A DNA stretch of 64,000 nt from Isoetes taiwanensis (GCA_021234155.1 JAJEKV010000002.1:40661841-40725840), one strand, 5' to 3'; counted from the stretch's first letter, positions 33,439 through 45,440 are shown. Translations and numbers: made by a program. The notes: generated by a model from the sequence alone, not told the origin.

Positions 33439-34594
33439 GTTTCCAATTCCTTAAAGAGGGAGGTTTGCTTTGTAATGTTCGTGGATCAATCTTCTCTCCA
33501 TGTTATGAACCATGAAGGGCAAGGTCTTGATGAAAATGGGTTTGCTGGGATATGGAGAATTGTTCTTGTAAAAACTTTGCCTTACAATGACTTTAGGCGC
33601 GCACGCAAAGTTCTGAGGTTCTTAGCTCATCGTTTATTTCCTTCTGCTAGGTACTGACAAACTCCTTTGTATAGGTTAAAGTATCTATCAAATGAATGCA
33701 GGCCAGGTTTATGCACTTTGCACTATGTTGTATGTTTAGAGGCGTAAAACTTAGCCATATGGCACATGTGCATGATTTGAAAACCCTATGTTAAAATGCT
33801 TGAGGCCATCTGATTGCTTTGTTATAACATGTCATTAGTATTCTAGAGCTATTGCAAGAAAGACATAATATGGTTTTCCAGTTTTTGTGTTTACTTTGGA
33901 TTTATGCACTCTTTAAATAAAATTTTTGAGATCTGGCTAACCTGCTTTCGATTTAGCACAGGTATTCAATTTGGCTAGATAGTAAGCTCCGTTTGCAGAG
34001 TGACCCGATTTCTATTCTTGAATATTTTTTATGGCGTGGAGGTTATGAATATGCTATTTCAAATCACTATGACCGCCACTGTGTGTGGGATGAAGTTCAG
34101 CAAAACAAAAGGCTAAACAAATATATTCGCTCTCTAATTGACCATCAATTCCTATACATGGCCTGGTGAAGTTCAACCAGTCTGATCCACATCGTCTTCT
34201 TCCAAGTTGTAAGCATGCAGTGCACATGGCAATTTAATTTATGCGTTGTTTGATCTTTGTTGCGAAAAGTATGAATACTTTCTCTAACTTTTTGGTTTGT
34301 ATGACCAGAAGGGTCTTTCATTGTGAGGGCACATACACCCATGTCAAACCTTTCCTCATGCCTATGGTTTAACGAAGTTGATCGGTTCACGCCTCGTGAT
34401 CAGCTTAGCTTTGCATACACGTATTTGAAGTTACATATGTTCAAGGTGCTTGACGCAAATAACCTATTTGATATTAGTGTTTGGCCATCCACTAATTATT
34501 GCAATTTACTTTACACCATAGGATTGCGAACGCAAAACTATCACCAAGCTATTTCATCACAGGCAAGAAGCTCTGGCCAAGAAATAGATCAAGA
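33439..34594 (+). pseudogene. DUF616 (MUCI70/TOD1-like) gene fragment with a frameshift
   Basis: DUF616 proteins are Golgi/membrane GT-A-like enzymes (MUCI70 and TOD1 in Arabidopsis). Exons: 33439-33650 (FVMFVDQSSLH, GIWRIVLVKTLPYNDFRRA, FLAHRLFPSAR), 33962-34208 (YSIWLDSKLRLQSDPISILE, WRGGYEYAISNHYDRHCVWD, then DPHRLLPS) and 34309 to about 34594 (GSFIVRAHTPMSNL, LWFNEVDRFTPRDQLSFAYT). The splice sites are good and the AG|G codon joins cleanly. Within the second exon near 34160 the frame breaks after DHQFLY and resumes as GLVKFNQSDPHRLLPS, consistent with a small deletion where relatives have several more residues. The N-terminal half was not found. It is either a recent pseudogene or an assembly indel in a real gene. 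Confidence 0.85.
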
Positions 34595-34619
34595 TGTATG
34601 TCTGATTGTATCCTATTAA

Positions 34620-36600
34620 GGCAGGCTCATTTTGGAGGAAGCCCAAAGCCATTGTACAGGAAATCCAAACGCTGAGATGTGCTATAATTTAATTTATATG
34701 CAAATGTTTATGTATTATATACCAGCAAGTATGTGTGCCAAAGGCACACATTCTTAGGAATATTCTTAGATACATGCTGAAATTATAGAAACACACGAAA
34801 TCATAGAAACAAATATGAAACACAATAACGTAGCCACTACAAATATCTTGGGAATGCTCGTAGAAACATACTGAAAAATATAGAAACGCATAGGAAATAT
34901 AGGATGAAACATAGAAATAGAGAACTAAATATAGAAACTTAACCCAATCCATCCATCAACATGGTGCTGCTACAATCTTTGACCACAACATAATCAATTC
35001 CTTGGTTACATAAAGAATTCAAGGTGGAAGATTGTAAGCTTCATTCTTGATCCTCACCAAACTGACCATGATGCTCATTGTGGTGATTCCACTGTGTTGT
35101 CCCTTTCAAGGACAATATGGCAAAGTTGTCCCTAGAAACAAAGGTTCACCAAACCATGAACGTTGAAGGGCTTGCAATTGGCGTAGTACAGATTCCACTG
35201 TCTTACATAACTAAGGCAATACTCTACCCCACCAATGTTAGAAATGTTACGAACTAATGAAATTATCATCGGAGGCAAGAAATTTACATACATTTATCAA
35301 AATTATCTGACTTATAGGCTAATCCCATGTGTCACATCATCGTCTATCCATTTTTATTAACTGTGCTCATGGGTTCGAACATGTTTGTCCTTGTATAAGA
35401 CTTCACATTTGTAGAGTTGTTAATGCAAGATATAAGCATTGCAGATTTCCAATGCAAGTTAGCACGTAACAAAATTACCACCTTCGTATATAATATCAAT
35501 AATGTGGGCACGATCAAGGAATGTATTTTTCTTACATAAGATTTCTAAAGGTTTTGGGCAGGTATTCGTATGCAGAAGAGTATGTTGCTGATGGTGGCAT
35601 CGCAGATGCGTTTTGGAAACCTACCTGGCAAGAGGGTACTGAGGTCCGGATGGGGTCGGCTGCAGGTGTCGTGAGCGAAGGAGGTTGCTATTTCCGAGCA
35701 GCTATGTGTTGCAACAAGCCTTTATCCGGTTGATCCGGCCAGATTAGGTGTCGCACAAGCTCCCTGTTTTGTGGGAGGCCGGTGTCAGTTATATCAGGTT
35801 CGGTTGGGCGCCCAGGGTTGATCGATCTGCACATACAACAGGTTAAGTTAGCATCTGTTGTTCATTAGGAAGTCAGCTGGCCTTAATTAGCTCCGTGAGC
35901 AACCCAATTTATAAGCAAATTCATGGATCTTTCGGCAAAGATTCGGGTCCTCATCTATCTGGTCGAATTGAGGTTAGCCCACAAGGTAACCTGTCTGTTG
36001 GCATAATCCTTGAGCTTCTCGGTGCATACACGAAGGTATTCTCCCTAGGCAAATTAGGGAAGACTGTTTTTTGCTGGATACAGGCTCCCGTTCTCTTCTT
36101 GCCCCCTTGCCTTACTTTCTGAAATGGCGATAGAGCTGAGCAAATTCTGGAATCCTAGGCAAGGGACGTGCATACAAAGACCATGCTTCCGGCAGCCATA
36201 AATTGGTTTGTGCAAAAATAAATTCGACTACCAGAAGCTAATCGAAGCTAATGCAGAGATTTGGGAAGTCAAAAATCACTCTTATGTTGAAGTAAGCTTA
36301 GCCCAATTCGCATGTGTTTTAGCTCTGATAGACCAGCTATTTGCTGTCTCAAAAGGGATTCCAAGTAAAAAAAGGACCGATTCCATCTAGAATATATATA
36401 ACTGTTGCTTGTTTTACAGAATTACGCCTGACCCATTCTCTCATGTTTATTTCTGAAGCCTTGTGCCCTTAGCCCAGCTTAGTTTTTAGTTGATGAATTC
36501 ATGTGTAGAGTTGAGTTATTCAAGGAAACGATTTCTTGAAGAAGCCTGAGCCGGAGCCCGATTGTGTCTTTCTATTTCCTAATTCTGTGATTTAATTGAG
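34620..36600. other. Intergenic DNA, no recognised gene
   Basis: 34690-34950 is rich in irregular ATAGAAACA-type repeats. Open frames at 35560-35733 and 35895-36122 match no family I know. Nothing further can be supported. Confidence 0.4.
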
Positions 36601-36612
36601 TCGTAACAATCT

Positions 36613-36698
36613 TCGATGGCTCCTATGCATGGGCCGAACGTGGAGCACCCGTAAGGCATGGGCATTGGATATCTGGGGTTCGATCCCCCAGGCTCTTA
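36613..36698 (+). other. tRNA-like sequence (SINE head or tRNA pseudogene)
   Basis: CTGGGGTTCGATCCCCCAG at about 36680 forms a perfect T-arm with loop TTCGATC and contains the Pol III B-box GGTTCGATCCC. An A-box-like TGGCTCCTATGCATGG lies about 65 bases upstream. The rest does not fold into a standard acceptor stem, so a tRNA-derived SINE or decayed tRNA is more likely than a working tRNA. Confidence 0.4.
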
Positions 36699-37169
36699 TG
36701 TATTCTTTTCCTACTTTATATTGCATTGTTATTTTCGCACTGTATTGTATTGCATTGGAAATACTCTTTTATGCAATGGTCCTTGGCTTAATAATGTGCC
36801 CCCATGGTCGGGTCAACAGGGGCCAAGTTTGACTTCGAAAAGACCCACTTTGTGCATTCTGGATTTGAGGGGAGGGAATATGCTCCCACATGTGCTGTAA
36901 TCTAATGGCCAAAAAGCCATAATACAAGGTTTAGCCATAATACAAGGTAAATGGCCCTTGGTGATGTTTTTGCAAGTAATCTCTAAGATAAGTTTATGCG
37001 CTATTGAGAAAGGAAATGGAGCAAATAAGCATACTTTAATTAAGAATAGTTTCAACACTTTTGCACCATGTAGTTTTATTTCCTACCTTTCGCATCTATA
37101 CACTCCATCAATATTCTTTGCCCTTCCAACCATACCTTTGAGAACTCTAGAACTTAATCCCAACGAAAA

Positions 37170-37197
37170 GCCCAGCAACGCTGGGCACTTTTTCTAG
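37170..37197 (+). other. Helitron 3' terminus
   Basis: Stem GCCCAGC, loop AAC, stem GCTGGGC (37170-37186), then CACTTTTT and CTAG at 37194-37197, followed by T. This is the canonical Helitron 3' end (GC-rich hairpin about 8-11 bases before CTRR, insertion before T). The element would extend leftwards from here. It has no Rep-helicase and its 5' end is not identified. Confidence 0.7.
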
Positions 37198-37389
37198 TTA
37201 GATCTGTGCTTGCTAAGTGTTTCCATTTGCTAAATGTTTCCGCAACAACTAAAGAAAAGGACGGTCGGCTGCCATATTTTGCTCCAATCTGCCCTGCTTG
37301 TCAAAATTGGCTTAAACAATTGGGCGGCCGAGAAGGGGATTGAAGGCTTGAATCTGGCGAAAACCTGCTGAAAAGTTTGCCTCAGTCCT

Positions 37390-37500
37390 CCCGATTAAAG
37401 GGGTTAAACCTGTGTGCCTCCCATTATGTCAAAAATAAATGGGCTCGCCGGCCGCCCATTTATTTGAGTGATAGGCTCTCACAGGGGTCTAATCCCTTCA
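37390..37500. repeat. Nested inverted repeat
   Basis: Inner arms AAATAAATGGGC (about 37433) and GCCCATTTATTT surround a GC-rich centre (TCGCCG/GC). Outer arms AAAGGGGTTAAACCTGTG and CACAGGGGTCTAATCCC pair imperfectly. A small foldback element is likely. Confidence 0.6.
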
Positions 37501-37910
37501 TCCAGTTTTGGACAATTTCAAACGAAACTATTTATCATCCTGAAAAAGGGCGCTGAAATCTAACCTGGTTTCAACATGTTCCCGCCAAATACATCCTTTC
37601 CTGGCGGCAAAAATATAGTGTCCAATGCATAAATCAAGCCAGCATTGGAGTTTTCTTTGATCAAATTCTTTTGAAGATAGCGTGGCATTATTGCACAGCA
37701 TGCTACATCTCTTGCTAAGTAAGCATGTCCTTTTAGCAAAAATGTCCTTCCGCTGCAACTAAGGATTGGACACCCTAATACGAATACAAACTCTACGGTT
37801 AAACAAGTCGTGCGTGCACATGGTTACCAGTCACGATAAATTTATACATTAGATATCAGACAGCTTTTACCATACGAACGGTTACAAGGTAAAGTGTTCA
37901 CACCAAATAG

Positions 37911-40900
37911 TTATTTTCTATCAATATCAATGTCAATGATTTGTGGATCATCACCTGGTGATTTTGAAAAATCGTCTCGTGGTTGCCAGACAACATTCCT
38001 ACAATTCCGACAAATCACCATTTGACCGCGGCTACCAATAAACTGAGTCTTGCAAGACGGGCATGTTCCCTGCCAAGCACAAAATATAAACACAAAGATC
38101 CTTTAAATATCCAATTAGTAATTACCTCTACAAGTGCAGTCTTTGCAATAGTCCCAATAAGTAAAGGTGCAGCAAACGGCAAAACCCACATCGAGAAAAA
38201 GGCTATTCTAAATAGCCAACCAGACAATAATAACCAAAGAAAGATGGCACTCTGAAAAATCAATAGATGAGAATCAGTAACCATCATAGACATCTTTTCA
38301 CGTAATAAAAATGTAAGAAACAATTTAAATTGCTAAAGCACATAAAGCTTCTTCCCGGCATGCACAAGCAGATCAACATAAGCAGAATTGTCAATCTTCC
38401 TAACCAAATATAAAACTTATGCACCTGAAAGATGCGTGTATATTATTTTTGTGCTATAAGACCAAGGTGAGCTAATAAACAGAACTCAAAATCTTGGCAG
38501 TCCCTTTGTTCAGCTTTGCCAAATTACTGGCAGAACAAATAACTGACGAGCACATCTATTGACAGACATTATAGTGCACTGGGCTTCAACGAACAGAGCG
38601 TAGAGTCCATCTGGAGACGTTCCTTGCATAACAATACCATTGTCAGGTGCAGCTAAGTAGTTTAGGGTGACGATGGATGATTCAGCAGATACACGTGGTC
38701 TTTTTGTTTGCAAACGTAGGACTATGTTTTTCCAAAGTTTAAGGAGGTCCATCTTCCTGCCTTGAAAATCTTATCTAGTTCTCACAATTTTCCATATTGG
38801 ATAATCTTAAAAATATTGCAAGACCTAGCCAGAAAGAAATGCAACCTCATTAGATTTTACAAAACGTGTGCCATACATTCTGAACGTAAGACCGACAAAC
38901 CTTTGTGACATCTAAGCTGAGGGTGGAATGTATGATCCGGATGGGCAATGCCACAGAAACATCATGGCAGGTCAACAATTTGATAAAAACTCGCGTCTTC
39001 AAAATTAGTGACCTTAACTATTATATTTTTGTCTGAAACTTGAGATATGGCATAGGGAGTGCAAAATATTCAAAAAACTGTTGAGGTTTCGTTTGCATGT
39101 ACTGTAAACCCCATCCAAGGAAAGGGCATAATAAAATTACCTTGAGTCCAGCAGGTAAATCCTGTAATCCTACGCTTTACAAGCAGCTGGTTGATTCTTT
39201 AAGTTATCTCACCGTTACTAGACCTGACATAGCATTTTCAGTTCGACAGATTAGTAGGTCCATGCAGCATCCTAAGCAAAGTCATTGGTGTAGACCAAAC
39301 AGGATATCTAAAAGGTGAAGGTTTGACAACAAATCCAGTAGTCAAATTTGTATAGCGGCAGCCATCTGGCTGGAAGTGATCTAAAAACAGAAGTCCACCA
39401 CCAGATATCTGACTCATTTAAGAATGTTGTACTTGCACAGGCTTCCAAGAAGTATCTACAGCTAGCCTCAACATGACCGAAGCTGAATGAAAGCTACGCA
39501 CATGTGACACAAGATGCTCGTTCATCTCTTACAGAACAGGCAGGTGAAAACAGTAAGTTCAGCTCGGTTCCAAGTTGATAACTGAGGTGCAACAAATCTG
39601 ACAAAAAATTTGAAGTTGCATCCAGCTACCAAGCATCTGGATACCCAATACGAGGGCAAATTGCACAGGGTATTTCCAACATTCCTCTTAAGGAAAATGC
39701 CTCAAAACTTACCTCACTTTACGTACCTTAAAATCCCATCCGTTCATGTTTAGAAATCATATTATCGGTCTCATAGACTTCCATGGACGTCAATAAATCT
39801 TTCTTTCTTTACACGACTTTACAATAAAAAAAATAGGGGTCGTGCCCTGAAGCTAAAAAGAAGTTATAGGCTTCAATCTTGCAAGAAGTTTTTGTGTAGT
39901 ACATGTACATAGTAGGAATTGGACCTAATACATATATCCACACAGTAGCTACTTACAGCAGTCAACTATGGCTTGTTATATAAGGACGATAAAATGAACA
40001 TTTGATTCTTCTTTTTGTAGATTGATATTCTAGGTGCCTATCTCTCTTACATCTATGTTCTCTTATTTTAATTCATCATTCTAATAATTGAATGTAGTAG
40101 TCACAACCAAAAGGTTCCAAACTAAAACTGAGCATTTTTTATTTCTTCAACAATCCGGAAAAACACAGGGCAAAAGAACAAAACTATACGTATCTGCAGC
40201 AAAGGCATCTTCACATGCATATGTGTAGAACCAATAAACAACAAAAAAAAAAAGGATGGTAGATAGAAAAAAGTTTCTTACACTTAAGAATTTTCCAACG
40301 GGAGTCTCCAAAAAATTGCTCAACTGTCTCCTGTACTGCAGATCACATATCATGCCACAAATTATTTTTTACTTCATATATTTTTTTGCGAACTTAAGAA
40401 CCTGAGACCAAATACATCTGAGTTCTATGTTCCTATCCTGGGGAATTAATAAATTCCATCTTAAACCTACAGACAAGAGCTTCCCATCAAGACTCCTCCT
40501 TTATTACTATCCTGGATCACTTCAAAAATGGAAATCTCAAATCCATCATTTCATAGCCAAGGATAAGGATATTAAATTTCAAAAAGAAGGGACAATGATC
40601 TCTAAAGAGACGAAATTTATGCATGTTTGCCAAAAACCAGTCTAGGATTTGATAGTGTGGTTTCCAACATAATAATGCCTCCAATTTCAAACTGCTGGGC
40701 ATGCATACACAGAATACCATGGTAAACCAATATCCTCCCAACTTCTTGCAGTTGCTGCCTGATCTATTAACTCTTGAAACATATCTATTATTGATAATAT
40801 CCCTTCTATGGATTGTGTTGGTATTCATCTCCCTGCTCAGAAAGTAGATTTACCATTTGCTATTCCTTTTTTCTGAATTTTAAGATGATGAAATGATAAC

Positions 40901-41606
40901 GAAATTCAATGCAATCTGACTGTGGTGTTGTTCAAAGTTTCCTTTAAGTAAACTCAAAGCGCGAAAACATATAAGCTCAGGGAAGACAACTTACAGTGGG
41001 CCACTTTAGCTTCAAATCGATAGACAAAGTCCGTGCCTTCTGAGAAATCCTAAATTGCCTATCTGCTGCCTGAACCTGTTCCCTGATATAGTTTACAACG
41101 TTACCCCCCATTTCTGTAAAACGGTACTCTCTATTCCACTTTTCTGTATTCCTTTTGAACTCATAACCCAGTTCCTCAAACTTCTGATTTGCAGTGTTTG
41201 CAAATTGTTGTGCTTTTCCCTGAAGATCATTCTCTTCCTGAAAATGTGCAACCTTTTGCTTAACGTCGTTAAAGACATACTCGGCCTTCTCCAATACAAC
41301 CCTCGAGGTATCATTGAATCTCTTTTTAGCTTCCTTGGCCAACCTCTCAAACTCATCACCACCACTGCTTGTTGCTTCCGCCCCAACAATCAAACCCTGT
41401 CTCGCAGCATACCCCGGCTTTTTCAGTTCATGCATACATAGCTGCAAGGATGATGAGCAAAGGGAAGATGATGCTGCCGAAAACCGGTGTAGCTGCCGCC
41501 TATGCTGAAGTGGGAAAAACTCTTGTCCTTTACACGCTACCCCTGACAATCCTGATCCTTGCATTCTGACCCCACAAATCGCTGCAGCTCCACCCATAGA
41601 AACCAT
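37911..41606 (-). CDS. Plastid-targeted membrane protein with C-terminal zinc ribbon (4 exons)
   Basis: Exons on the minus strand: 41606-40995, 40335-40282, 38251-38126 and 38069-37911, all joining in phase 0 with GT-AG sites into one open frame of 316 residues. The first 80 residues are Ser/Ala/Arg-rich without acidic residues, like a chloroplast transit peptide. Residues 85-185 are charged and helical (FERLAKEAKKRFND, NDVKQKVAHFQEEND). After LETPVGKFLS comes a membrane segment, FLWLLLSGWLFRIAFFSMWV, then LPFAAPLLIG. The C-terminus has CPSC and CRNC, a four-Cys zinc ribbon, and VVWQPRDDF. I recognise the architecture as conserved in plants but cannot name it, and biochemical function is unknown. 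Intron 2 (about 2 kb) contains retrotransposon debris. No lesions are seen, so it is probably active. Confidence 0.85.
38252..40281 (-). other. Long intron of the plastid protein gene, with repeat debris
   Basis: About 2.0 kb between exon 2 and exon 3. Contains the copia fragment at 39150-39320 (opposite strand) and an unassigned minus-strand open frame at 38752-38510. No other feature is recognisable. Confidence 0.6.
39150..39320 (+). mobile_element. Copia pol fragment in an intron
   Basis: Encodes NPTLYKQLVDSLSYLTVTRP, DIAFSVRQISRSMQHP and SHW, the segment between reverse transcriptase and RNase H in copia polyproteins. The fragment is short and has no LTRs nearby. It differs from both longer copia families in the window. 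Confidence 0.85.
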
Positions 41607-42722
41607 TTATTCAAACCATACAAGAAATCCTTATTGCTATAGAAATCAGAACAGTCGATCAAGCGAGCAAGCACTTTTTATTTACTTCTCGAACTAATAT
41701 TACTGTGCTGAAGCTAATCGAAGCTATTGATAAAACCCACTACAACGACGCAGAAAGGCACCATCGTATGCGCTCGGATTCTACCCACGGAGCAGCAACA
41801 ATTCTGGCCCTAAAATTGGTATACACTTGGTTGGCCCATAATGCCAAACGTCCGATGCATGATTTATTTTTATATTAAACTTTTTCAATTGATTCCTTCT
41901 AACGATTCCCTTTTTTTGTGGTTGCCCCCGAGCCCAAACCTTACGAAAACTTGCAATATTCCATAATACATGCATTTTTGGGTTGCCCCTAGAGGGGCAA
42001 ACTTTCGCTTATGTGGGTTTGTGGCATATCTAAATATATGCTGGAATATACCTAGGATATGCTAATGACTGCTCCAAACTTGCTCTTGCCTGTAAACTGG
42101 CGGTCGCGATTGTTGCTGGGCCGTTGTTGTGGAAGCTGGCTAACCGGCACCGTCGGCATGTATTCTATGCAAGATCCGGCAGTTTTTTTCAGTTTTCTAT
42201 GGATTGACAGCGGGATATTCAGGTTGCAAAATAAAACAAAGGTGTGGTGTCAACAATGCTCATCTTCTGCTACGAGTGTGGCTGACTGATCTTGGTAAGG
42301 ACGTTTGCTGCATAAATTAAACACTCTGTGTTGTTCATCAATTATAATTGCAGGAAGTTGTTCAATCGAGGTTCAATCGAGGTTCAGGTATTTGATTGCA
42401 AAGGGAAAACTTTTTAAAATGGAATCCAGAGACCAAGCAAGACTCCAGCTCTTCCTTATATGTAAAAAAGTGTTCTTCACTTAGCTGCATAGCTTGCAAA
42501 CGTTGCCAAATGGTGGATTCTGCATTCTGTTCTTGGTCTGTCTCCTTTTCATTCAGCTAAGTGTCCCATTGCGCACTTGATAAATGAATATCCACGTAAT
42601 TTGAGCGCTATAGAACCTATTTCAGTAATGGTAGAATCCTATCTTTGTAAGGAGGATTTTCAAATCAGGTTCACCAGCTGACTGACCTCCTGCTTAGCTA
42701 GGCTAAGTAGCAATACAACAAC
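41607..42722. other. Promoter side of the plastid gene and intergenic DNA
   Basis: The first few hundred bases upstream of 41606 are the presumed promoter and 5' UTR of the minus-strand gene. No TATA element was assigned. The segment 42600-42722 looks like the body of a retroelement whose tail is the ATTCT microsatellite. Confidence 0.4.
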
Positions 42723-42814
42723 ATTCTATTCTATTCTATTCTATTCTATTCTATTCTATTCTATTCTATTCTATTCTATTCTATTCTATTCTATTCTATT
42801 CTATTCTATTCTAT
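42723..42814. repeat. (ATTCT)n microsatellite, about 18 units
   Basis: Uninterrupted pentanucleotide run. The same pentanucleotide forms the tails at 21090-21105 and 59587-59606, so it is probably a LINE-family tail expanded by slippage. Confidence 0.95.
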
Positions 42815-43113
42815 CTTCACGCATTCTTTTCTGAGGGATGTAAGTAGTCTCATAAACTGGATAGCCGAAGTAAAAAAGATCGAGCAACAATTTGGAACAG
42901 GATGAAGCTCTTCGTCTGAATTGTAAGGTGTGGCCGTGTTTCTGATAAGTTATTGCATACTTTGCTATAGCCTCTATGTTGTATAAGAACGCGAGATTTT
43001 GCTGCCAAAGTATGCATGCATTTCTCATATGCCTTTTTGTTTGATTGCAGCCTTTTGCTGTAAGTAAGATCTTGCATTCATTGCCTTATATGTTCTTTTT
43101 CGTCTATGTACAG

Positions 43114-43290
43114 TTAGCGCACTTGGCAGAGGCGGAGGTTAAGCACAGATGTAATCAAGTTGTTGAGATGGGTTTTGGTTTGCATGAGATTGCAAAAGTT
43201 TTTGCTCAAGATTGGGAAGGAGATGTGACCCATCGTCTTGCCAGCCACATTTTCCCAAGTTTGCCAGCCACATTTGCCCAAGTATGCTAG
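43114..43290 (+). pseudogene. SDP1-like patatin lipase fragment
   Basis: After a good acceptor (CTATGTACAG) the frame reads [20 protein letters not shown], then [14 protein letters not shown]. This resembles the C-terminal part of the plant triacylglycerol lipase SDP1 family (EVKHRCxQxxELGF ... LAKxFAQxWEGDVTxVMPATxAQ). The catalytic GxSxG region is absent. The following residues ([10 protein letters not shown]) appear partly duplicated. It is an isolated exon fragment next to ABCB debris. Confidence 0.55.
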
Positions 43291-43569
43291 ATACTCTCTG
43301 AGTTAAGTAGGTTATTCTTTTACCTTACTCTATGGAGAGATAGAAATGTCTTATAACATGTTAAGAAACAGAAGGTTTTGTAAAAGTTCAATTTACTCGT
43401 GTAACATCTGGTTGACACATATGATATACATCTCAATATGCCACTTACATTTTACTGGCTCTTGTAATATTGGCACTTTTTCCCCTTATGATTCGTGCAC
43501 ATCTTGCAGAGGTATTCTATTCCATGTTTTTTTTGCATGTAGTCATGGAACAATTCTAGTATCTGCTTT

Positions 43570-44290
43570 GTGCAGCATCTTTTCTTAAAAGGTTTTGGCA
43601 TGGATTTGAACAAGGCATATTGCAGAGCTACAATGATAAGAGGCGAGGCCGTGGCCAATATACGCATTGTTGCTGCTTTTAGTGCAGCTGACAAAATACT
43701 GGTTCTCTTTGTTGTGAATTGGAGGGACCTAAAAGTAGCTCCTTTGTTTGAGGGTAGATTGCTGGTCTTGGATATATGGGCTGTCACAGTGTTTTCTATA
43801 CAGTTCATATGGTCTAGCACTTTGATATGCATCAGAGCTGGTTAGAAAAGGCAGGGTATCATTCAGTCCAATAATGAAGAGTTTTGTCCTGCTCATATTT
43901 ACTGCTTTTGAGGTTGCCAAAACACTTGCTCTCGCTCAGTTTTTGACATTCTAGAGTATAAAACAGAAATTGACTCAGATGATTGAGAGGTATCAACTAT
44001 TACTCATGTTAATGGTGAAGTTGAATTAGGACATGCCAGCTTTCTTTACTTTCTTTACCCAACGAGGCATGATATCTTGGTTTTTGAGGATCTGAACTTA
44101 AAAGTTTGTGCTGGTAGGAGCATTGCACTTCTGAATCTAGTGGTTCAGGCAAAAGCTCTATTATTGACGTTATAAGCAGATTTTACGATCCAGTATCTGG
44201 AAAGGTTTTGATTGATGGATGGGATACTAAAAGGGTAAATCTAAGGTCTTTGAGACAACATATTGGCTTGCTACAACAATCGTCAATTGC
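43570..44290 (+). pseudogene. ABCB (P-glycoprotein/MDR-type) transporter fragment
   Basis: 43585-43760 encodes KGFGMDLNKAYCRATMIRGE and AVANIRIVAAFSAADKILVL, the end of the second transmembrane domain of plant ABCB proteins. At 44010-44280, in more than one frame, is the start of nucleotide-binding domain 2: NGEVELGHASF, LVFEDLNLKVCAG, Walker [19 protein letters not shown] and [12 protein letters not shown]. The Q-loop, signature and Walker B do not follow in readable form. Frameshifts around 44130 and loss of the rest make it a pseudogene. Confidence 0.88.
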
Positions 44291-44889
44291 AAGAGAGATC
44301 ACTTCTTTATATCTAAACATATATAAAGATTATAGGAAGATTCTATTCTTTGATTCTTCCTCTTAAAATTACACTTGGCAATTTCTAAGAAATTTGATTC
44401 TGTTTCTAATGCGGCGTGTCAAGATCTGGTGTTATTGTTGCTTCCTTGGAAGGCAAGCAAAGAAAAGCGCAGAGGATCGATGGATGAAGGGGAAATCCAG
44501 AAGACTGTTGCATCACTGTAATTCGTCTGCAAAAGACTCCCAACTTTCTTTCTTTTGTGGTTTTCTGGCCCTTGCCTTTTAAGCAATTGTCACTTAATAT
44601 ATATATCTATATATACAAGTCTTTGTACTATCAATGGGTGACTTCACAGTGGAAGAAGAACTCGTAGTGGAAGCTGAATCGGTCGACATTGGCATATAGT
44701 TTCGTACAGTAGTCTCTCTTATCATATGTCATAGGTAAATCCCAAAGTTTCGTTTGCTCAAGTTAAATTCATGACCTCTTTAATGTGCATCTTGTTTGAG
44801 ATTTTTACCCTCTCAATTGTCCTGACACAAATGGAAGTATCCATCTAACCCAAAATCATGATGTTTTAAGCCAAATCCCTTGACTCATA

Positions 44890-45440
44890 GCCATTAGATG
44901 AAGCTCACCATTGTTTATTAGAACTTCTAGTAGTCAGAAGTCCACCACTATTTATTAGAACTTCTTCATCCACAGAATATGAATGGTTCAATTTCAGTGG
45001 AAATGCCATGCTGAAAGCTTGTTTCGCAATCCATAATAGTCCTTTTAGAAACTTCAAAATTGCTGGAATTGGTACATCTCTTGCACTCCACATCATTATT
45101 TGAGACATTGTTGAATGAAACTATGTTTGATACGTGGTCCCATCTGGCAACAACTAAACTGGTTTTGTAAAGGCAATAACTCTGATACTCTTGCCCTAGT
45201 TTTCACTGATTGCGGAACAAATACATGGAGTGTATCTCCATCAAAATCCCCACTATCTTGAATCCTAACTTTAGGTGAATAGCCATCAATTGGTTCAGTA
45301 GGGCAGGCAAGCTCACCATTGTTTATTAAAACTTCTAGCAGCCATAAGCTCACAATTGTTTATTAGAACTTTTTTCATCAACAAAATAAAAATGATCCAA
45401 TGCTACGCAAAGTGCCATGCTGAAAGCTTGTTTCCAACGT
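44890..45440. repeat. Duplicated segment within the polymerase fragment
   Basis: AGCTCACCATTGTTTATTAG at 44901 recurs at 45311 and, shortened, at 45347. GTGCCATGCTGAAAGCTTGT at 45411 parallels AATGCCATGCTGAAAGCTTG at 45001. Part of the same exon is therefore present twice. Confidence 0.8.
44905..45353 (-). pseudogene. Fragment of an RNA polymerase largest subunit (RPB1-like)
   Basis: Minus strand 45353-45096 has PTEPIDGYSPKVRIQDSGDF and DGDTLHVFVPQSVKTRARVS. This contains the active-site metal-binding loop DFDGD (family NADFDGD) and the downstream H.PQ...RA motif. A neighbouring frame (45108-44905) has DVPIPAILKFLKGLLWIAKQ, comparable to the (T)PAILKPxPLWTGKQ segment. The subunit class (Pol II, III or plant-specific) cannot be told. 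The residue before the loop is G, not A. Frames are broken and most of the protein is absent. Confidence 0.7.

Noticed and set aside
36613-36698. Functional tRNA gene
   Set aside because: The T-arm is good but acceptor and D-arm pairing are not, and spacing between A- and B-box is unusual.
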